From Chachezhania antarctica (lineage in GTDB: Bacteria; Pseudomonadota; Alphaproteobacteria; Rhodobacterales; Rhodobacteraceae), in the NCBI RefSeq assembly GCF_003646465.1, contig NZ_QZEX01000004.1:248001-312000 (forward strand): DNA of 64,000 bases. The letters run 5' to 3'. This document shows, in pieces, positions 26,510-34,996 of the stretch. The position numbers and the translations under genes are program-made. Within the stretch, counting starts at the first letter, position 1. Each line of letters begins with the position of its first letter. The notes below the pieces were generated by a model. That model was not told the DNA's origin. It did not search any database and worked only from the letters and a program-made list of their open reading frames with translations.

Positions 26510-26717
26510 CGGTTGCAAAGCCCTCCTTCGGGCAGATCGGGCAGGCGGGTCGGGGACGGGTATACTGGGCGAGCCTAGCAGAGAGCCTGCCCGCCCTTGC
26601 GCCTGAAGACGACCCTTCATGCAAGGCTGCGCGACATCGTGGCCGCCGCGCGGCCCGGCGCTCGCGCCCGCAGGCGGGACGGTCTATAACGTGGCGAACG
26701 CCGGAGGAGCCCGTCCC

Positions 26718-27440
26718 ATGTCCGAAGAAATGTCGCCCATCGACAAAGCCAAACGCGCCGCCGCCCGGAGTGCGGCAGACATGGTCGAAGACGGCATGCG
26801 GGTCGGCCTTGGCACCGGCAGCACCGCCGCGTGGATGGTCCGCCGGCTGGGCGAACGGGTCCGGGACGAAGGGCTGAATATCCGCGGCGTGCCGACCTCC
26901 ACCCGCACCGCCGATCTGGCGCGCGAGCTGGGCATTCCCGTCGTGACGCTCGACGAGGTCGGCACGCTCGACCTCACCATCGACGGCGCCGACGAATTCG
27001 ACCCGCACCTGAACCTGATCAAGGGTGGCGGCGGTGCGCACCTGCAGGAAAAGATCGTGGCGACCTTGTCGGACCGCATGGTGGTGATCGCCGACGCCGC
27101 GAAGGACGTCGAGGCTCTGGGCGCATTCCCCCTGCCGATCGAGGTCATTCCCTTTGGCTGGCAGGGCACGCAGACCCTGGTCTCCAAGGCGCTGGAAACC
27201 TCGGACGTCCAGGGCCGCGAGATCACGATGCGCATGGCGGGCGATCAGCCCTTCAGGTCGGACGAGGGCAATTACATCCTCGACCTGCACCTGGGCCGGA
27301 TCGGCGATCCGCGGCAACTGGCGCTGGACCTGAACCAGGTGCCGGGCGTGGTCGAGAATGGCTTGTTCATCGGCATCTGTACGCAGGTCGTGATCGGGCA
27401 CGAAGACGGCCGCGTCGAACTGCGCGCCCCCGCTGTCTGA
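26718..27440 (+). CDS. rpiA: Ribose-5-phosphate isomerase A
   Basis: This 240-residue cytosolic enzyme interconverts ribose 5-phosphate and ribulose 5-phosphate (pentose phosphate and Calvin-type pathways). Key motifs are GLGTGSTAAWMVRRLGE (phosphate loop), VPTSTRTADLARELGIP, LTIDGADEFDPHLNLIKGGGGAHLQEKIVA (catalytic Asp/Glu/Lys) and GVVENGLFIGI. The ATG at 26718 gives the standard start; the ribosome site is the CCGGAGGAG a few nt upstream. A hairpin follows at 27472. Confidence 0.96.
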   Translation: MSEEMSPIDKAKRAAARSAADMVEDGMRVGLGTGSTAAWMVRRLGERVRDEGLNIRGVPTSTRTADLARELGIPVVTLDEVGTLDLTIDGADEFDPHLNLIKGGGGAHLQEKIVATLSDRMVVIADAAKDVEALGAFPLPIEVIPFGWQGTQTLVSKALETSDVQGREITMRMAGDQPFRSDEGNYILDLHLGRIGDPRQLALDLNQVPGVVENGLFIGICTQVVIGHEDGRVELRAPAV

Positions 27441-27471
27441 CACATCCTGACGGCGCGTTTGCAGCGGTCGG

Positions 27472-27490
27472 CCGGGGGCTCTGCCCCCGG
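27472..27490 (+). terminator. Candidate terminator hairpin after rpiA
   Basis: CCGGGGGC-TCT-GCCCCCGG is a perfect 8-bp stem with a 3-nt loop, 31 nt after the rpiA stop. It belongs to a larger extragenic element that continues to 27570. Confidence 0.6.
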
Positions 27491-27494
27491 ACCC

Positions 27495-27570
27495 CCGAGG
27501 TATTTAGGGACCAAAGAAGACAAGGCGCGTCCTGATCTTCTTCTCTTCTTCAAATACTCCCGCCGGAGGC
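27495..27570. repeat. Extragenic repeat, copy B, with inverted arm
   Basis: AAATACTCCCGCCGGAGGC (27552-27570) is identical to 3400-3418. A degraded inverted counterpart lies at 27495-27520 (CCCCCGAGGTATTTAGGGAC followed by CAAAGAAGA), so this copy looks like two opposed half-elements around a short spacer. It sits between the convergent ends of rpiA and an ABC permease gene. Confidence 0.7.
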
Positions 27571-27618
27571 GGACAGGCATCGGCTGCTGGCGCGAAGGCG
27601 CAGTGTCCGGGGGCGCGG

Positions 27619-28584
27619 TCAGCGTTCCTTGACGTAGGGCTGACCGCCGGCGCGGGGCGGGATCGCCTTGCCGACGAACCCGGCGAGGATCACGACCGTC
27701 AGGATATAGGGCAGGGCGTCCATGAACTGGACCGGTATGACCAAGCTGCCAAGGTCGATGTTCTGGTAGCGCAGCGCCACCGCCTGCAGCACGCCGAACA
27801 GGAGACAGGACCAGAGCGCGTACCACGGCCGCCACTTTGCGAAGATCAGCGCCGCCAGCGCGATGTAGCCGCGGCCGGCGGTCATGTCCTTCACGAAACC
27901 CGCCTGAAGCGACGTGGCAAGATAGGCCCCCGCGATTCCGCAGAGCACGCCGCAGATTCCCACGGCCGCGTAGCGAAGGGCCACGACGGACACGCCGGCG
28001 GTGTCGACGGCGGCCGGGTTTTCGCCCACGGCGCGCAGGCGCAGGCCGAAACGTGTGCGGTAGAGCACCCACCACGTGGCGGGCACCGCAAGGAAGGCCA
28101 CGTAGACTAGGATGGAATTGCCTGACATGAGGTCCGAATAGACCGGGCCCAGCACCGGCACGTCGGCCACCCTGTCGGCAAAGGGCAGGGTGATCGGGTT
28201 GAAGCGCGCGTCGGACGGCAGGGACGGTGTGCGCCCGCCCTGCCGGAACCAGTCCTGCGCGATCAGCACTGTCATCCCCGCCGCAAGGAAGTTGATCGCG
28301 ACGCCCGAGATCAGCTGATCCCCCCGGAACGTGATCGAGGCCAGCCCGTGCAGCCCCGACAGGACCAGCGACGCGGCGATCCCGGCCAGAAGCCCCAGCC
28401 AGACGGACCCGGTCATCGACGCCACGGCAGCCGAGAAGAAGGCCGCGGCAAGCATCTTGCCCTCAAGCCCGATGTCGAAGATCCCCGCGCGCTCGGAAAA
28501 CAGTCCGGCGAGACAGGCCAGCAGCAGGGGTGTTGACAGCCGGATGGTGGATTCAAGGATTTGCAGGATGCTTGCCAGATCCAT
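27619..28584 (-). CDS. ABC transporter permease, BMP/nucleoside type (second permease)
   Basis: This 321-residue inner-membrane permease has 8-9 hydrophobic segments and the BPD_transp_2 pattern (LACLAGLFSERAGIFDIGLEGKMLAAAFF, then DQLISGVAINFLAAG). It corresponds to the YufQ/NupQ-like partner in nucleoside importers. It pairs with the permease encoded upstream (28665-29762), the fused ATPase (29765-31417) and a BMP-family binding protein. The 80-nt gap from the upstream permease suggests a single transcript. The substrate is inferred, from the binding protein family, to be a purine nucleoside. Confidence 0.92.
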   Translation of the reverse strand: MDLASILQILESTIRLSTPLLLACLAGLFSERAGIFDIGLEGKMLAAAFFSAAVASMTGSVWLGLLAGIAASLVLSGLHGLASITFRGDQLISGVAINFLAAGMTVLIAQDWFRQGGRTPSLPSDARFNPITLPFADRVADVPVLGPVYSDLMSGNSILVYVAFLAVPATWWVLYRTRFGLRLRAVGENPAAVDTAGVSVVALRYAAVGICGVLCGIAGAYLATSLQAGFVKDMTAGRGYIALAALIFAKWRPWYALWSCLLFGVLQAVALRYQNIDLGSLVIPVQFMDALPYILTVVILAGFVGKAIPPRAGGQPYVKER

Positions 28585-28664
28585 CGGTCAGCCTCGGAAC
28601 CTTGCCGCTGGACAAACGGAGCCGCCCGGCATCGGGCTGCGCGGGCGGGATGGGAGAGTGAAAT

Positions 28665-29762
28665 TCATGTGCTTTCCTTCCGGCGCAACGCGGCGAAGAC
28701 CTGTTGCAGCGGCATGCGGACCATGTTGTCGAGCGCACCGGTAAAGAGGATCACCAGCGCCTGGATCACCACGATCAGCTCGCGCGGGATCGACGTCCAC
28801 AGCGCAAGCTCGGCCCCGCCCTGGTAGAGGAACCCGAAGAGGATCGCCGACAGGAACACCCCCGCCGGATGACCGCGGCCCATCAGCGCCACGGCGATGC
28901 CGATGAAACCCGCGCCTTCTGTGGCGTTCAGGACCAGCCGCTCGGCCTCGCCCATCACGTTGTTGATGCCCATGAGGCCCGCGAGGCCGCCCGAGATCAG
29001 CATGGTGACGACGATGATCTTCACCGGCGAGATCCCGGCATAGACGGCTCCGGTTTCGGTATGGCCGAAGGCCCGGATCTCGTATCCCAGCCTTGTGCGC
29101 CAGATCAGCGCCCAGACGGCGACGCAGGCGAGGATCGCGACAAGGAAGCTGACATTGGCCGGCGGGGCCTTGGAAAAGGCGATGCTGAAGGGGGCCAGAA
29201 GTTCGTGCAGCGTGGGCAGGTGGATGGTTTCGGCAAAGCGCTCGGTCGCCGGGTCCATCGAGCCCGTGGGCCGCATCACGTTGACCAGAAGGTAGTTCAG
29301 CACAGCGGCGGCGATGAAGTTGAACATGATCGTGGTGATCACGATATGGCTGCCGCGCTTGGCCTGCAGCCAGGCCGGGATCGCGGCCCAGGCGGCCCCG
29401 AATACCGCGCCGCTGATGCAGGCCGCGACAAGCGCCAGCGACCAGTGTGGCCACGGAACGTAAAGGCACGCGACGGCCACGCCCAGGCCACCGATCATCG
29501 CCTGGCCTTCGCCGCCGATGTTGAACAGCCTGGCGTGGAAGGCGACCGTCACGGCAAGCCCGGTGAAGATGAAGTTGGTGGCGTAGTAAAGCGTGTAGCC
29601 CCAGCCATAGGTCGATCCCAGCGCGCCGGTGACCATGAGATTCAGCGCCTCGGCGGGGCTTTCGCCGATGAAGAGGATGACAAGGGCCGAAATCGCGGCC
29701 GCAAGGATCAGGCTGATCAGCGGAATCAGGACCACGTCGGCCCAGGCCGGCATCTTTTCCAT
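28665..29762 (-). CDS. ABC transporter permease, BMP/nucleoside type (first permease)
   Basis: This 365-residue permease has about 9-10 transmembrane segments and the family signature HARLFNIGGEGQAMIGGLGVAVA, followed by RGSHIVITTIMFNFIAAAVLNYLLV. It corresponds to the YufP/NupP-like subunit. The ATG at 29762 follows GGGGAGG and lies just inside the end of the ATPase gene region; the longer frame upstream is a shadow of the ATPase gene. The sequence LGYEIRAFGHTETGAVYAGI is the cytoplasmic coupling segment that meets the ATPase. Confidence 0.92.
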   Translation of the reverse strand: MEKMPAWADVVLIPLISLILAAAISALVILFIGESPAEALNLMVTGALGSTYGWGYTLYYATNFIFTGLAVTVAFHARLFNIGGEGQAMIGGLGVAVACLYVPWPHWSLALVAACISGAVFGAAWAAIPAWLQAKRGSHIVITTIMFNFIAAAVLNYLLVNVMRPTGSMDPATERFAETIHLPTLHELLAPFSIAFSKAPPANVSFLVAILACVAVWALIWRTRLGYEIRAFGHTETGAVYAGISPVKIIVVTMLISGGLAGLMGINNVMGEAERLVLNATEGAGFIGIAVALMGRGHPAGVFLSAILFGFLYQGGAELALWTSIPRELIVVIQALVILFTGALDNMVRMPLQQVFAALRRKEST

Positions 29763-29764
29763 TT

Positions 29765-31417
29765 TTATGCGGCCTCCCCGCTGGCGGCGTTGTTCATGCC
29801 GGCCATCAGCAGGCCCAGCTCTTTTTCGTCGGTCTCGCCTGGCAGCCGTTCGCCCATGATCTTGCCGTCGAACATGACGGCGATACGGTCGGAGAGCGAC
29901 AGGATCTCGTCCAGCTCGACCGACACCAGAAGGATCGCGGCCCCGGCATCGCGCAGCGCCACGATTTCGCGGTGGATGAACTCGATCGCGCCGATATCGA
30001 CGCCCCGCGTCGGTTGGCCCACGAGGAGGAGCGAGGGTTTCCGCTCGATCTCGCGCGCGAGGACGATCTTCTGCTGGTTCCCGCCGGAAAAGCTCTTGGC
30101 CTTCAGCCACGGATCGGGGGGGCGGACGTCGTAGCGGTCCATCTTGTCGGCAGCCTCGCGGCGGAGGCCCTGGTTGTCCATGAAAAGGCCCGAGCGCTGG
30201 TATCCGGCGTCGGCGTGGTAGCCGAAGGCGATGTTCTCCCAGGCGAAGAAATCCATCACGAGGCCCGCGCGCTGGCGATCTTCGGGCACATGGCCGATAT
30301 GGGCCGCGCGGCGGGCCTTGCCGTCACCCGCGGCGCCCGACAGGGGCAGGACCTCGCCCTTCATGCGGACCCTGCCGGTGACGGTGCCCACGGCGGGCAA
30401 CATGCCGCCGAGCACTTCGAGAAGCTCGGACTGTCCATTGCCGGCAACTCCGGCGAGGCCAAGGATTTCACCGGCCTTCAGCGTCAGGTCGATGCCCTTC
30501 AGACGCAGGACGCCGGACTCGTCGGTAACTTTCAGGTCTTCGATCTGCAACACGTCGGCGCCCGGTTTGGCCGGGGTCTTGTCGACGCGGAGGAGGACCT
30601 TGCGGCCGACCATGAGCTCGGCCAGTTCTTCGGGGCCGGTGTCGGATGTCTTGCGGGTGGCCACCATCTCGCCCCGGCGCATGACGGAGACGGTGTCGGT
30701 CGCCTCCATGATCTCGCGCAGCTTGTGGGTGATCAGGATAATGGTTTTGCCTTCGTCCTTCAGACGATGGAGGATGCGGAACAGCTGGTCGGCCTCGGCC
30801 GGGGTCAGAACGCCGGTGGGTTCGTCGAGGATCAGGATATCGGCCTGCCGGTAGAGCGCCTTCAGGATCTCGACCCGCTGTTGGAAGCCCACGCCGATGT
30901 CGTGGATCACGGCGTCCGGATCGACGTCGAGCCCGTATTCCGAGGCCAGCGCCTTCAGCTCGCGCCGCGCCTTGGCAAGCGAGGGGCGCAGGAGGCGGCC
31001 GTCTTCAGCGCCGAGGATGACGTTTTCGAGAACGGTGAAGTTTTCGACCAGCTTGAAATGCTGGAACACCATGCCGATGCCGGCGGCGATGGCGGCCTGG
31101 CTGTCGGTGATATCGGCCTTTTGGCCGTTGATGAAGATCTCCCCCCTGTCGGCGCGGTAGAAGCCGTAGAGGATCGACATGAGCGTCGATTTCCCGGCGC
31201 CGTTTTCGCCGATGATGCCGTGGATCGTGCCGGGGGCGACGGAGATCGAGATATCCTTGTTCGCCTGCACCGGGCCGAAGGCCTTCGAAATACCCTTCAG
31301 TTCAATTGCCGGCTGCGCCGACGACATGCCCCGTTCAGCCGCCTTGGGCGGCTGAACGGCAGGGGCCGGGCTGTCGCCCGGCCGCGTCGCACTTTCCGGA
31401 CCGTTACGGTCCTGCAT
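29765..31417 (-). CDS. ABC transporter ATP-binding protein with two nucleotide-binding domains
   Basis: This protein of about 550 residues powers the importer. The first domain has Walker A GENGAGKST, VFQHFKL as Q-loop and Walker B ILILDEPT. The second has a degenerate Walker A (GVAGNGQSELL), signature KSFSGGNQQKIVLARE and Walker B-like LLLVGQPTRGVDIG, as in RbsA-type and NupO/YufO proteins. The ATG at 31417 overlaps the binding-protein stop (TGATG). The true start may be ATG 31327, since the first 30 residues are non-conserved and a 13-bp hairpin lies in that stretch. Confidence 0.9.
   Translation of the reverse strand: MQDRNGPESATRPGDSPAPAVQPPKAAERGMSSAQPAIELKGISKAFGPVQANKDISISVAPGTIHGIIGENGAGKSTLMSILYGFYRADRGEIFINGQKADITDSQAAIAAGIGMVFQHFKLVENFTVLENVILGAEDGRLLRPSLAKARRELKALASEYGLDVDPDAVIHDIGVGFQQRVEILKALYRQADILILDEPTGVLTPAEADQLFRILHRLKDEGKTIILITHKLREIMEATDTVSVMRRGEMVATRKTSDTGPEELAELMVGRKVLLRVDKTPAKPGADVLQIEDLKVTDESGVLRLKGIDLTLKAGEILGLAGVAGNGQSELLEVLGGMLPAVGTVTGRVRMKGEVLPLSGAAGDGKARRAAHIGHVPEDRQRAGLVMDFFAWENIAFGYHADAGYQRSGLFMDNQGLRREAADKMDRYDVRPPDPWLKAKSFSGGNQQKIVLAREIERKPSLLLVGQPTRGVDIGAIEFIHREIVALRDAGAAILLVSVELDEILSLSDRIAVMFDGKIMGERLPGETDEKELGLLMAGMNNAASGEAA
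31331..31359 (-). repeat. Strong hairpin at the binding-protein / ATPase junction
   Basis: A perfect 13-bp stem with a 3-nt loop (arms CCGTTCAGCCGCC and GGCGGCTGAACGG) lies between the binding-protein stop (31417) and the second possible ATPase start (31327). It ends 4 nt before that ATG. Such hairpins often stabilise upstream mRNA so that the binding protein is made in excess. Confidence 0.75.
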
Positions 31418-32412
31418 CAGAACTGCAGATCCGGGCAGCTGTCATCCGACGTGTAGTCGTGCACGGTGATCGCACCCGAGGCGATGTCGTCGGATGCCTT
31501 TTCGACCGCAGCCGTCATGTCGTCGGTGATCAGTGCCTCGTTGTGTTCGTCGACCGCGTAGCCCACGCCATCGTTCGACAGTCCCATCACCACGAAGCCC
31601 GGTTCCAGATCGGCGCCCTCGCTGAACGCATCGTAGACCGCGTTGTCGACGCGCTTGGTCATCGAGGTGAGGACCTTGCCAGGGTGCATGTAGTTCTGGT
31701 TGGAATCGACGCCGATAGACAGGATGCCTTCGTCGGCGGCGGTTTGCAGAACGCCCACGCCGGTGCCGCCGGCCGCGGCATAGATCACGTCGGCGCCCTG
31801 GCTGATCTGCGCCTTGGTCAGCTCGGAGCCCTTCACCGGGTCATTCCATGCGGCGGGGGTGGTGCCGGTCATGTTGGCGATGATCTCGGCATCCGGGCTC
31901 ACGGCCTTGACGCCCTGCGCGTAGCCACAGGCGAACTTGCGGATGAGCGGGATGTCCATGCCACCGATGAAACCGACGGTGCCGGATTCGGACGCCTCGG
32001 CCGCCAGCATGCCGACGAGGTAGGAGCCTTCGTGTTCGTTGAAGACCACCGAACGTACGTTGGGTTCTTCCACGACCATGTCGATGATGACGAACTTGGT
32101 GTCCGGGTAATCGGGCGCGACTTCCCCCAGTGCGTCGGCGAAGGCGAAGCCGGCCATGACGATCGGGTTGGCGCCGCGTTCGGCGAAGCGGCGGAGCGCC
32201 TGTTCGCGCTGGGCTTCGGACTGAAGCTCGATCTCGTAGAACTCTTCGCCGGTCTCTTCCGACCAGCGCTGGGCGCCGCCGAAGGCGGCTTCGTTGAAGC
32301 TCTTGTCGAATTTGCCGCCCAGATCGTAGATCATGGCAGGTTCGGCCAGCGCGGCGCCGGCGGTCAGCGCGAGTGTGGCGGTGGCGCCAAGGAAGGATTT
32401 GAAGACAGTCAT
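31417..32412 (-). CDS. BMP-family ABC transporter substrate-binding protein
   Basis: This 331-residue periplasmic protein begins with a signal peptide (VFKSFLGATATLALTAGAALA, cut near EPAMIYD). The mature part follows the PnrA/Med/BmpA family: MIYDLGGKFDKSFNEAAFGG, FNEHEGSYLVGMLAAEAS, GFIGGMDIPLIRKFACGYAQG and GVDSNQNYMHPGKVLTSMTKRVD. Studied members bind purine nucleosides, so import of nucleosides is likely. No lipobox Cys is present, so it is soluble in the periplasm. It heads the importer operon; the 210-nt upstream region should contain the promoter but none was clear. Confidence 0.93.
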   Translation of the reverse strand: MTVFKSFLGATATLALTAGAALAEPAMIYDLGGKFDKSFNEAAFGGAQRWSEETGEEFYEIELQSEAQREQALRRFAERGANPIVMAGFAFADALGEVAPDYPDTKFVIIDMVVEEPNVRSVVFNEHEGSYLVGMLAAEASESGTVGFIGGMDIPLIRKFACGYAQGVKAVSPDAEIIANMTGTTPAAWNDPVKGSELTKAQISQGADVIYAAAGGTGVGVLQTAADEGILSIGVDSNQNYMHPGKVLTSMTKRVDNAVYDAFSEGADLEPGFVVMGLSNDGVGYAVDEHNEALITDDMTAAVEKASDDIASGAITVHDYTSDDSCPDLQF

Positions 32413-32622
32413 GCGAGCTCTCCCAAGCCAGAAGGTTCAAGACGCCCGCGTCCCGCGGCTCTGCCGGCCTGGCGTGGAATGCCCACGCGAACGAGGCCCA
32501 TGGGCCCGCGGCTTGCGGACAGGTCTCAGGCGATGGAGGGAATAAAGGACGCAAGCCTTGGCAGGGTCAACGGAATTCTGCGGAAGCGGCGTTGGGGAAG
32601 GCTGTTCCTGTGGTAGCTGCGA

Positions 32623-33033
32623 TCAAAGCGTGCGCTGCATGACAAGCGCATCTTCGGACAGACCGTCCATACGTTGGTAATAATCCTTGCGGCGGCCCAC
32701 GATCTCGTACCCGCAGGAGAGGTAGAGCGTGAAGGCCGGGCCATTGTCGGCGGAGACTTCCAGGAAGGCGCGCGCGGCCCCCATGGCGTGGGCCTCCATC
32801 TGCCACAGGTCCATCAGCGCGCGGGCAAGGCCATGGCGGCGGTGACCGGGATCGGTGGCGATGGTCAGAAGCTCGGCCTCGTCCGCTGTGACACGGTAGA
32901 GCGCGAAGGCGCGGTCGTCGCCCACGGCGCGGGTGCCCTTGCTGGACAGGAGGCTTTCGAACTCGCCGGCGGTCCAGGGGCGGGACTGGGCGAAGGCGGC
33001 CAGGTGGATCCGGGCCATGAGATCGGGCGTCAT
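32623..33033 (-). CDS. rimI: Ribosomal-protein-alanine N-acetyltransferase, GNAT type
   Basis: This 136-residue GNAT protein shows the acetyl-CoA motif A in LLTIATDPGHRRHGLARALMDLW, then ARAFLEVSADNGPAFTLYLSCGYE, typical of RimI (N-terminal acetylation of ribosomal protein S18). Its ATG overlaps the tsaB stop by 4 nt, and rimI-tsaB linkage is common in bacteria. This supports RimI over other GNAT enzymes. The start at 33033 is chosen for that coupling; the longer frame is non-conserved. Confidence 0.9.
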   Translation of the reverse strand: MTPDLMARIHLAAFAQSRPWTAGEFESLLSSKGTRAVGDDRAFALYRVTADEAELLTIATDPGHRRHGLARALMDLWQMEAHAMGAARAFLEVSADNGPAFTLYLSCGYEIVGRRKDYYQRMDGLSEDALVMQRTL

Positions 33034-33725
33034 CCGTCCAGCAACACTGGCGGCACGTCGCGCGACGGTGCGGCGTCGGCGGGGCGGAGGTAGAGCGGGG
33101 CGGGGGGCGTGGCAGGCCCGCCCTGCGCAAGACGCGTCGCGGCGATGCGGGCGATTGTGTCTGCTATCCCCGTGTCGGGGAGCGTGGCGTCGATACCTTT
33201 GACCGCCCACCGGGCCGCGATGTCGGTGGCGTGACGGCCTACGATGGCGAAGCCGGCGTCAGGGGCGGGAACGTCGGCCCAGCCTGCATAACCGTTGGCA
33301 CCCGGCTGCGGGGGCGCTGCGGGGCGACCGTTGACGTAGTCCTGAATATACAGCCCGGCGCGCTGGGATTGCAGCACGACGCGCTGCGGCGCCACATCTG
33401 TCGGGCCGGTGGGGCCGCGGAGGATATCGAAGGCGCTGATTCCGATGGCGGGGATGCCCAGCCCCATCGCAAGGCCGCGGGCGGCGGACACGGCGATGCG
33501 GATACCGGTGAAATTGCCGGGACCGATGCCAACGCCGATGGCGTCGAGCCCGTCCCAGGGCATTGCCTGTTCCTCCATGACCTCTTCCAGCAGCGGCATC
33601 AGGCTTTCGGCCTGTCCGCGTGTCATGGGCACATAGCGGCTGGCGACGATCTGGTCATAGCACAGCAAAGCGGCCGCGCAATGCGCGGCCGATGTGTCGA
33701 AGGCAAGGATCGAAGGACCGGTCAT
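33030..33725 (-). CDS. tsaB: tRNA threonylcarbamoyladenosine biosynthesis protein TsaB
   Basis: This 231-residue protein is the non-catalytic partner of TsaD in making t6A37 on ANN-decoding tRNAs. The ASKHA fold shows ILAFDTSAAHCAAALL at the N-terminus, the family motif GVGIGPGNFTGIRIAVSAARGLAMGL and later VVLQSQRAGLYIQDY. The start at 33725 overlaps the upstream nfu stop (TGATG), and the stop overlaps rimI. It is slightly longer than average at the C-terminus, ending in a Pro-rich tail. Confidence 0.93.
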   Translation of the reverse strand: MTGPSILAFDTSAAHCAAALLCYDQIVASRYVPMTRGQAESLMPLLEEVMEEQAMPWDGLDAIGVGIGPGNFTGIRIAVSAARGLAMGLGIPAIGISAFDILRGPTGPTDVAPQRVVLQSQRAGLYIQDYVNGRPAAPPQPGANGYAGWADVPAPDAGFAIVGRHATDIAARWAVKGIDATLPDTGIADTIARIAATRLAQGGPATPPAPLYLRPADAAPSRDVPPVLLDG

Positions 33726-34294
33726 CACGCGAGAACGGGGCGGACCTCGGTCACTTCGGGGATGTAGTGGCGCAGCAGGTTCTCGATCCCCATTTTCAGC
33801 GTCAGGGTCGAGGACGGGCAACCGGCGCAGGCGCCCTGCATGTGCAGGTAGACCACACCCCGTTCGAAGCCGTGGAACGTGATGTCGCCACCGTCCTGCG
33901 CAACCGCCGGGCGGACGCGGGTGTCGAGCAGTTCCTTGATCTGGCCCACGACTTCCTCGTCCTCGCCCGCCTCGGTGGCGGCGTGGCCGGAGGCGGCGTC
34001 GGGGCCGGCTTCGTTCATCACCGGCGCGCCGGACTGGTAGTGCTCCATCACCGCGCCAAGGATGGCGGGCTTGATGTGATCCCAGTCGATGCTGTCGGCC
34101 TTGGTGACGGTCACGAAGTCGTTGCCGAAGAACACGCCGGTGACACCCGACACATCGAAGATGCGTTGGGCGAGCGGCGATTTGACGGCGGCTTCGGCCG
34201 TCGGAAAGTCGGCAGTGCCCGCGTCGAGCACGGTCTGGCCCGGCAGGAATTTCAGCGTGGCCGGATTCGGTGTCGCTTCGGTCTGGATGAACAT
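33725..34294 (-). CDS. Nfu-type iron-sulfur cluster carrier protein
   Basis: This 189-residue protein has an N-terminal Nfu domain (FIQTEATPNPATLKFLPG, then VTGVFFGNDFVTVTK) and a C-terminal NifU-like domain with the cluster-binding CxxC in MQGACAGCPSSTLTLKMGIENLL. It carries [4Fe-4S] clusters to target proteins. The ATG at 34294 with GGGAG upstream is preferred to the ATG 15 nt earlier. A 14-nt perfect palindrome lies 24 nt upstream and may be an operator. It heads a coupled nfu-tsaB-rimI unit. Confidence 0.93.
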   Translation of the reverse strand: MFIQTEATPNPATLKFLPGQTVLDAGTADFPTAEAAVKSPLAQRIFDVSGVTGVFFGNDFVTVTKADSIDWDHIKPAILGAVMEHYQSGAPVMNEAGPDAASGHAATEAGEDEEVVGQIKELLDTRVRPAVAQDGGDITFHGFERGVVYLHMQGACAGCPSSTLTLKMGIENLLRHYIPEVTEVRPVLA

Positions 34295-34317
34295 CGCGGC
34301 ATCTCCCATGTATCTTT

Positions 34318-34331
34318 ACCGCATATGCGGT
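34318..34331. promoter_or_regulatory. Perfect 14-nt palindrome upstream of nfu
   Basis: ACCGCATATGCGGT is a perfect dyad in the 120-nt gap between the universal stress gene and the nfu gene, 24 nt before the nfu ATG. Its place and symmetry fit a dimeric repressor operator. No known consensus is claimed. Confidence 0.45.
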
Positions 34332-34414
34332 CGGGGCAGGGTGAAGTCAAGAATTAGAATGATTTTAAACTGGAGGGCGCGAGACACAAGGGGATTCGCC
34401 ACGGTCGGGCAGGA

Positions 34415-34870
34415 TCAGGTGATTTCTTCCAGCTTTTCCTTGCTGAGATTGCCGGGCACGATGGTGATCGGGATCGGCAGGTCGCCTGCCGACCGGGAGA
34501 GATGCGCAACGAGCGGCCCCGGCCCCTTGCCTTCGGCGCCGGCGCCCAGGACCAGCACGCCGATCGTCGGGTCTTCCTTGATCTGGGCCAGGATTTCATC
34601 GACGGCCTCGCCCTCGCGGATCACCAGTTCGGGGTCGACCTTCTGGCGATCGCGCATCCACTTGGCGAAAACCTCGTAATGGGCTTCGATCCGTTCGCGG
34701 GTTTCGGCCCGCATCAGGTCGGCGACGCCGATCCAGTGGTTGAATTCCTCGGGCGGGATCACGGACAGGATCGTGACCCCCGCACCGGTGGAGGCCGCAC
34801 GCATGGCGGCGAACCGCATCGCGTTCAGGCATTCGCGGCTGTCATCGAGAACAACCAGGAATTTTCTCAT
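34415..34870 (-). CDS. Universal stress protein
   Basis: This 151-residue UspA-fold protein begins MRKFLVVLDDSRECLNAMRFAAMRA and ends with a nucleotide-binding-like GVLVLGAGAEGKGPGPLVAHLSR followed by IPITIVPGNLS. The GxGxxGxG-type loop suggests ATP binding, as in the UspFG/MJ0577 class. GGGGGAGA precedes the ATG at 34870. It lies upstream of nfu on the same strand, separated by 120 nt with its own candidate operator. The exact stress role is unknown. Confidence 0.88.
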   Translation of the reverse strand: MRKFLVVLDDSRECLNAMRFAAMRAASTGAGVTILSVIPPEEFNHWIGVADLMRAETRERIEAHYEVFAKWMRDRQKVDPELVIREGEAVDEILAQIKEDPTIGVLVLGAGAEGKGPGPLVAHLSRSAGDLPIPITIVPGNLSKEKLEEIT

Positions 34871-34996
34871 TGTGCTCTCCCCCGCAGGTTCCAGGGCGAA
34901 GAGCGCCTGAAGAACCGGCATGGGGGATCATCGCAAGTCGGGGGGCGAATGACAATCGTCGAATGATATGGCCGTGCCCAAGGACTATTCCGGGGC

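Noticed and set aside
34294-34309. The earlier ATG at 34309 as the nfu start.
   Set aside because: The downstream ATG at 34294 has GGGAG at good spacing and matches the family start; the earlier one adds five non-conserved residues.
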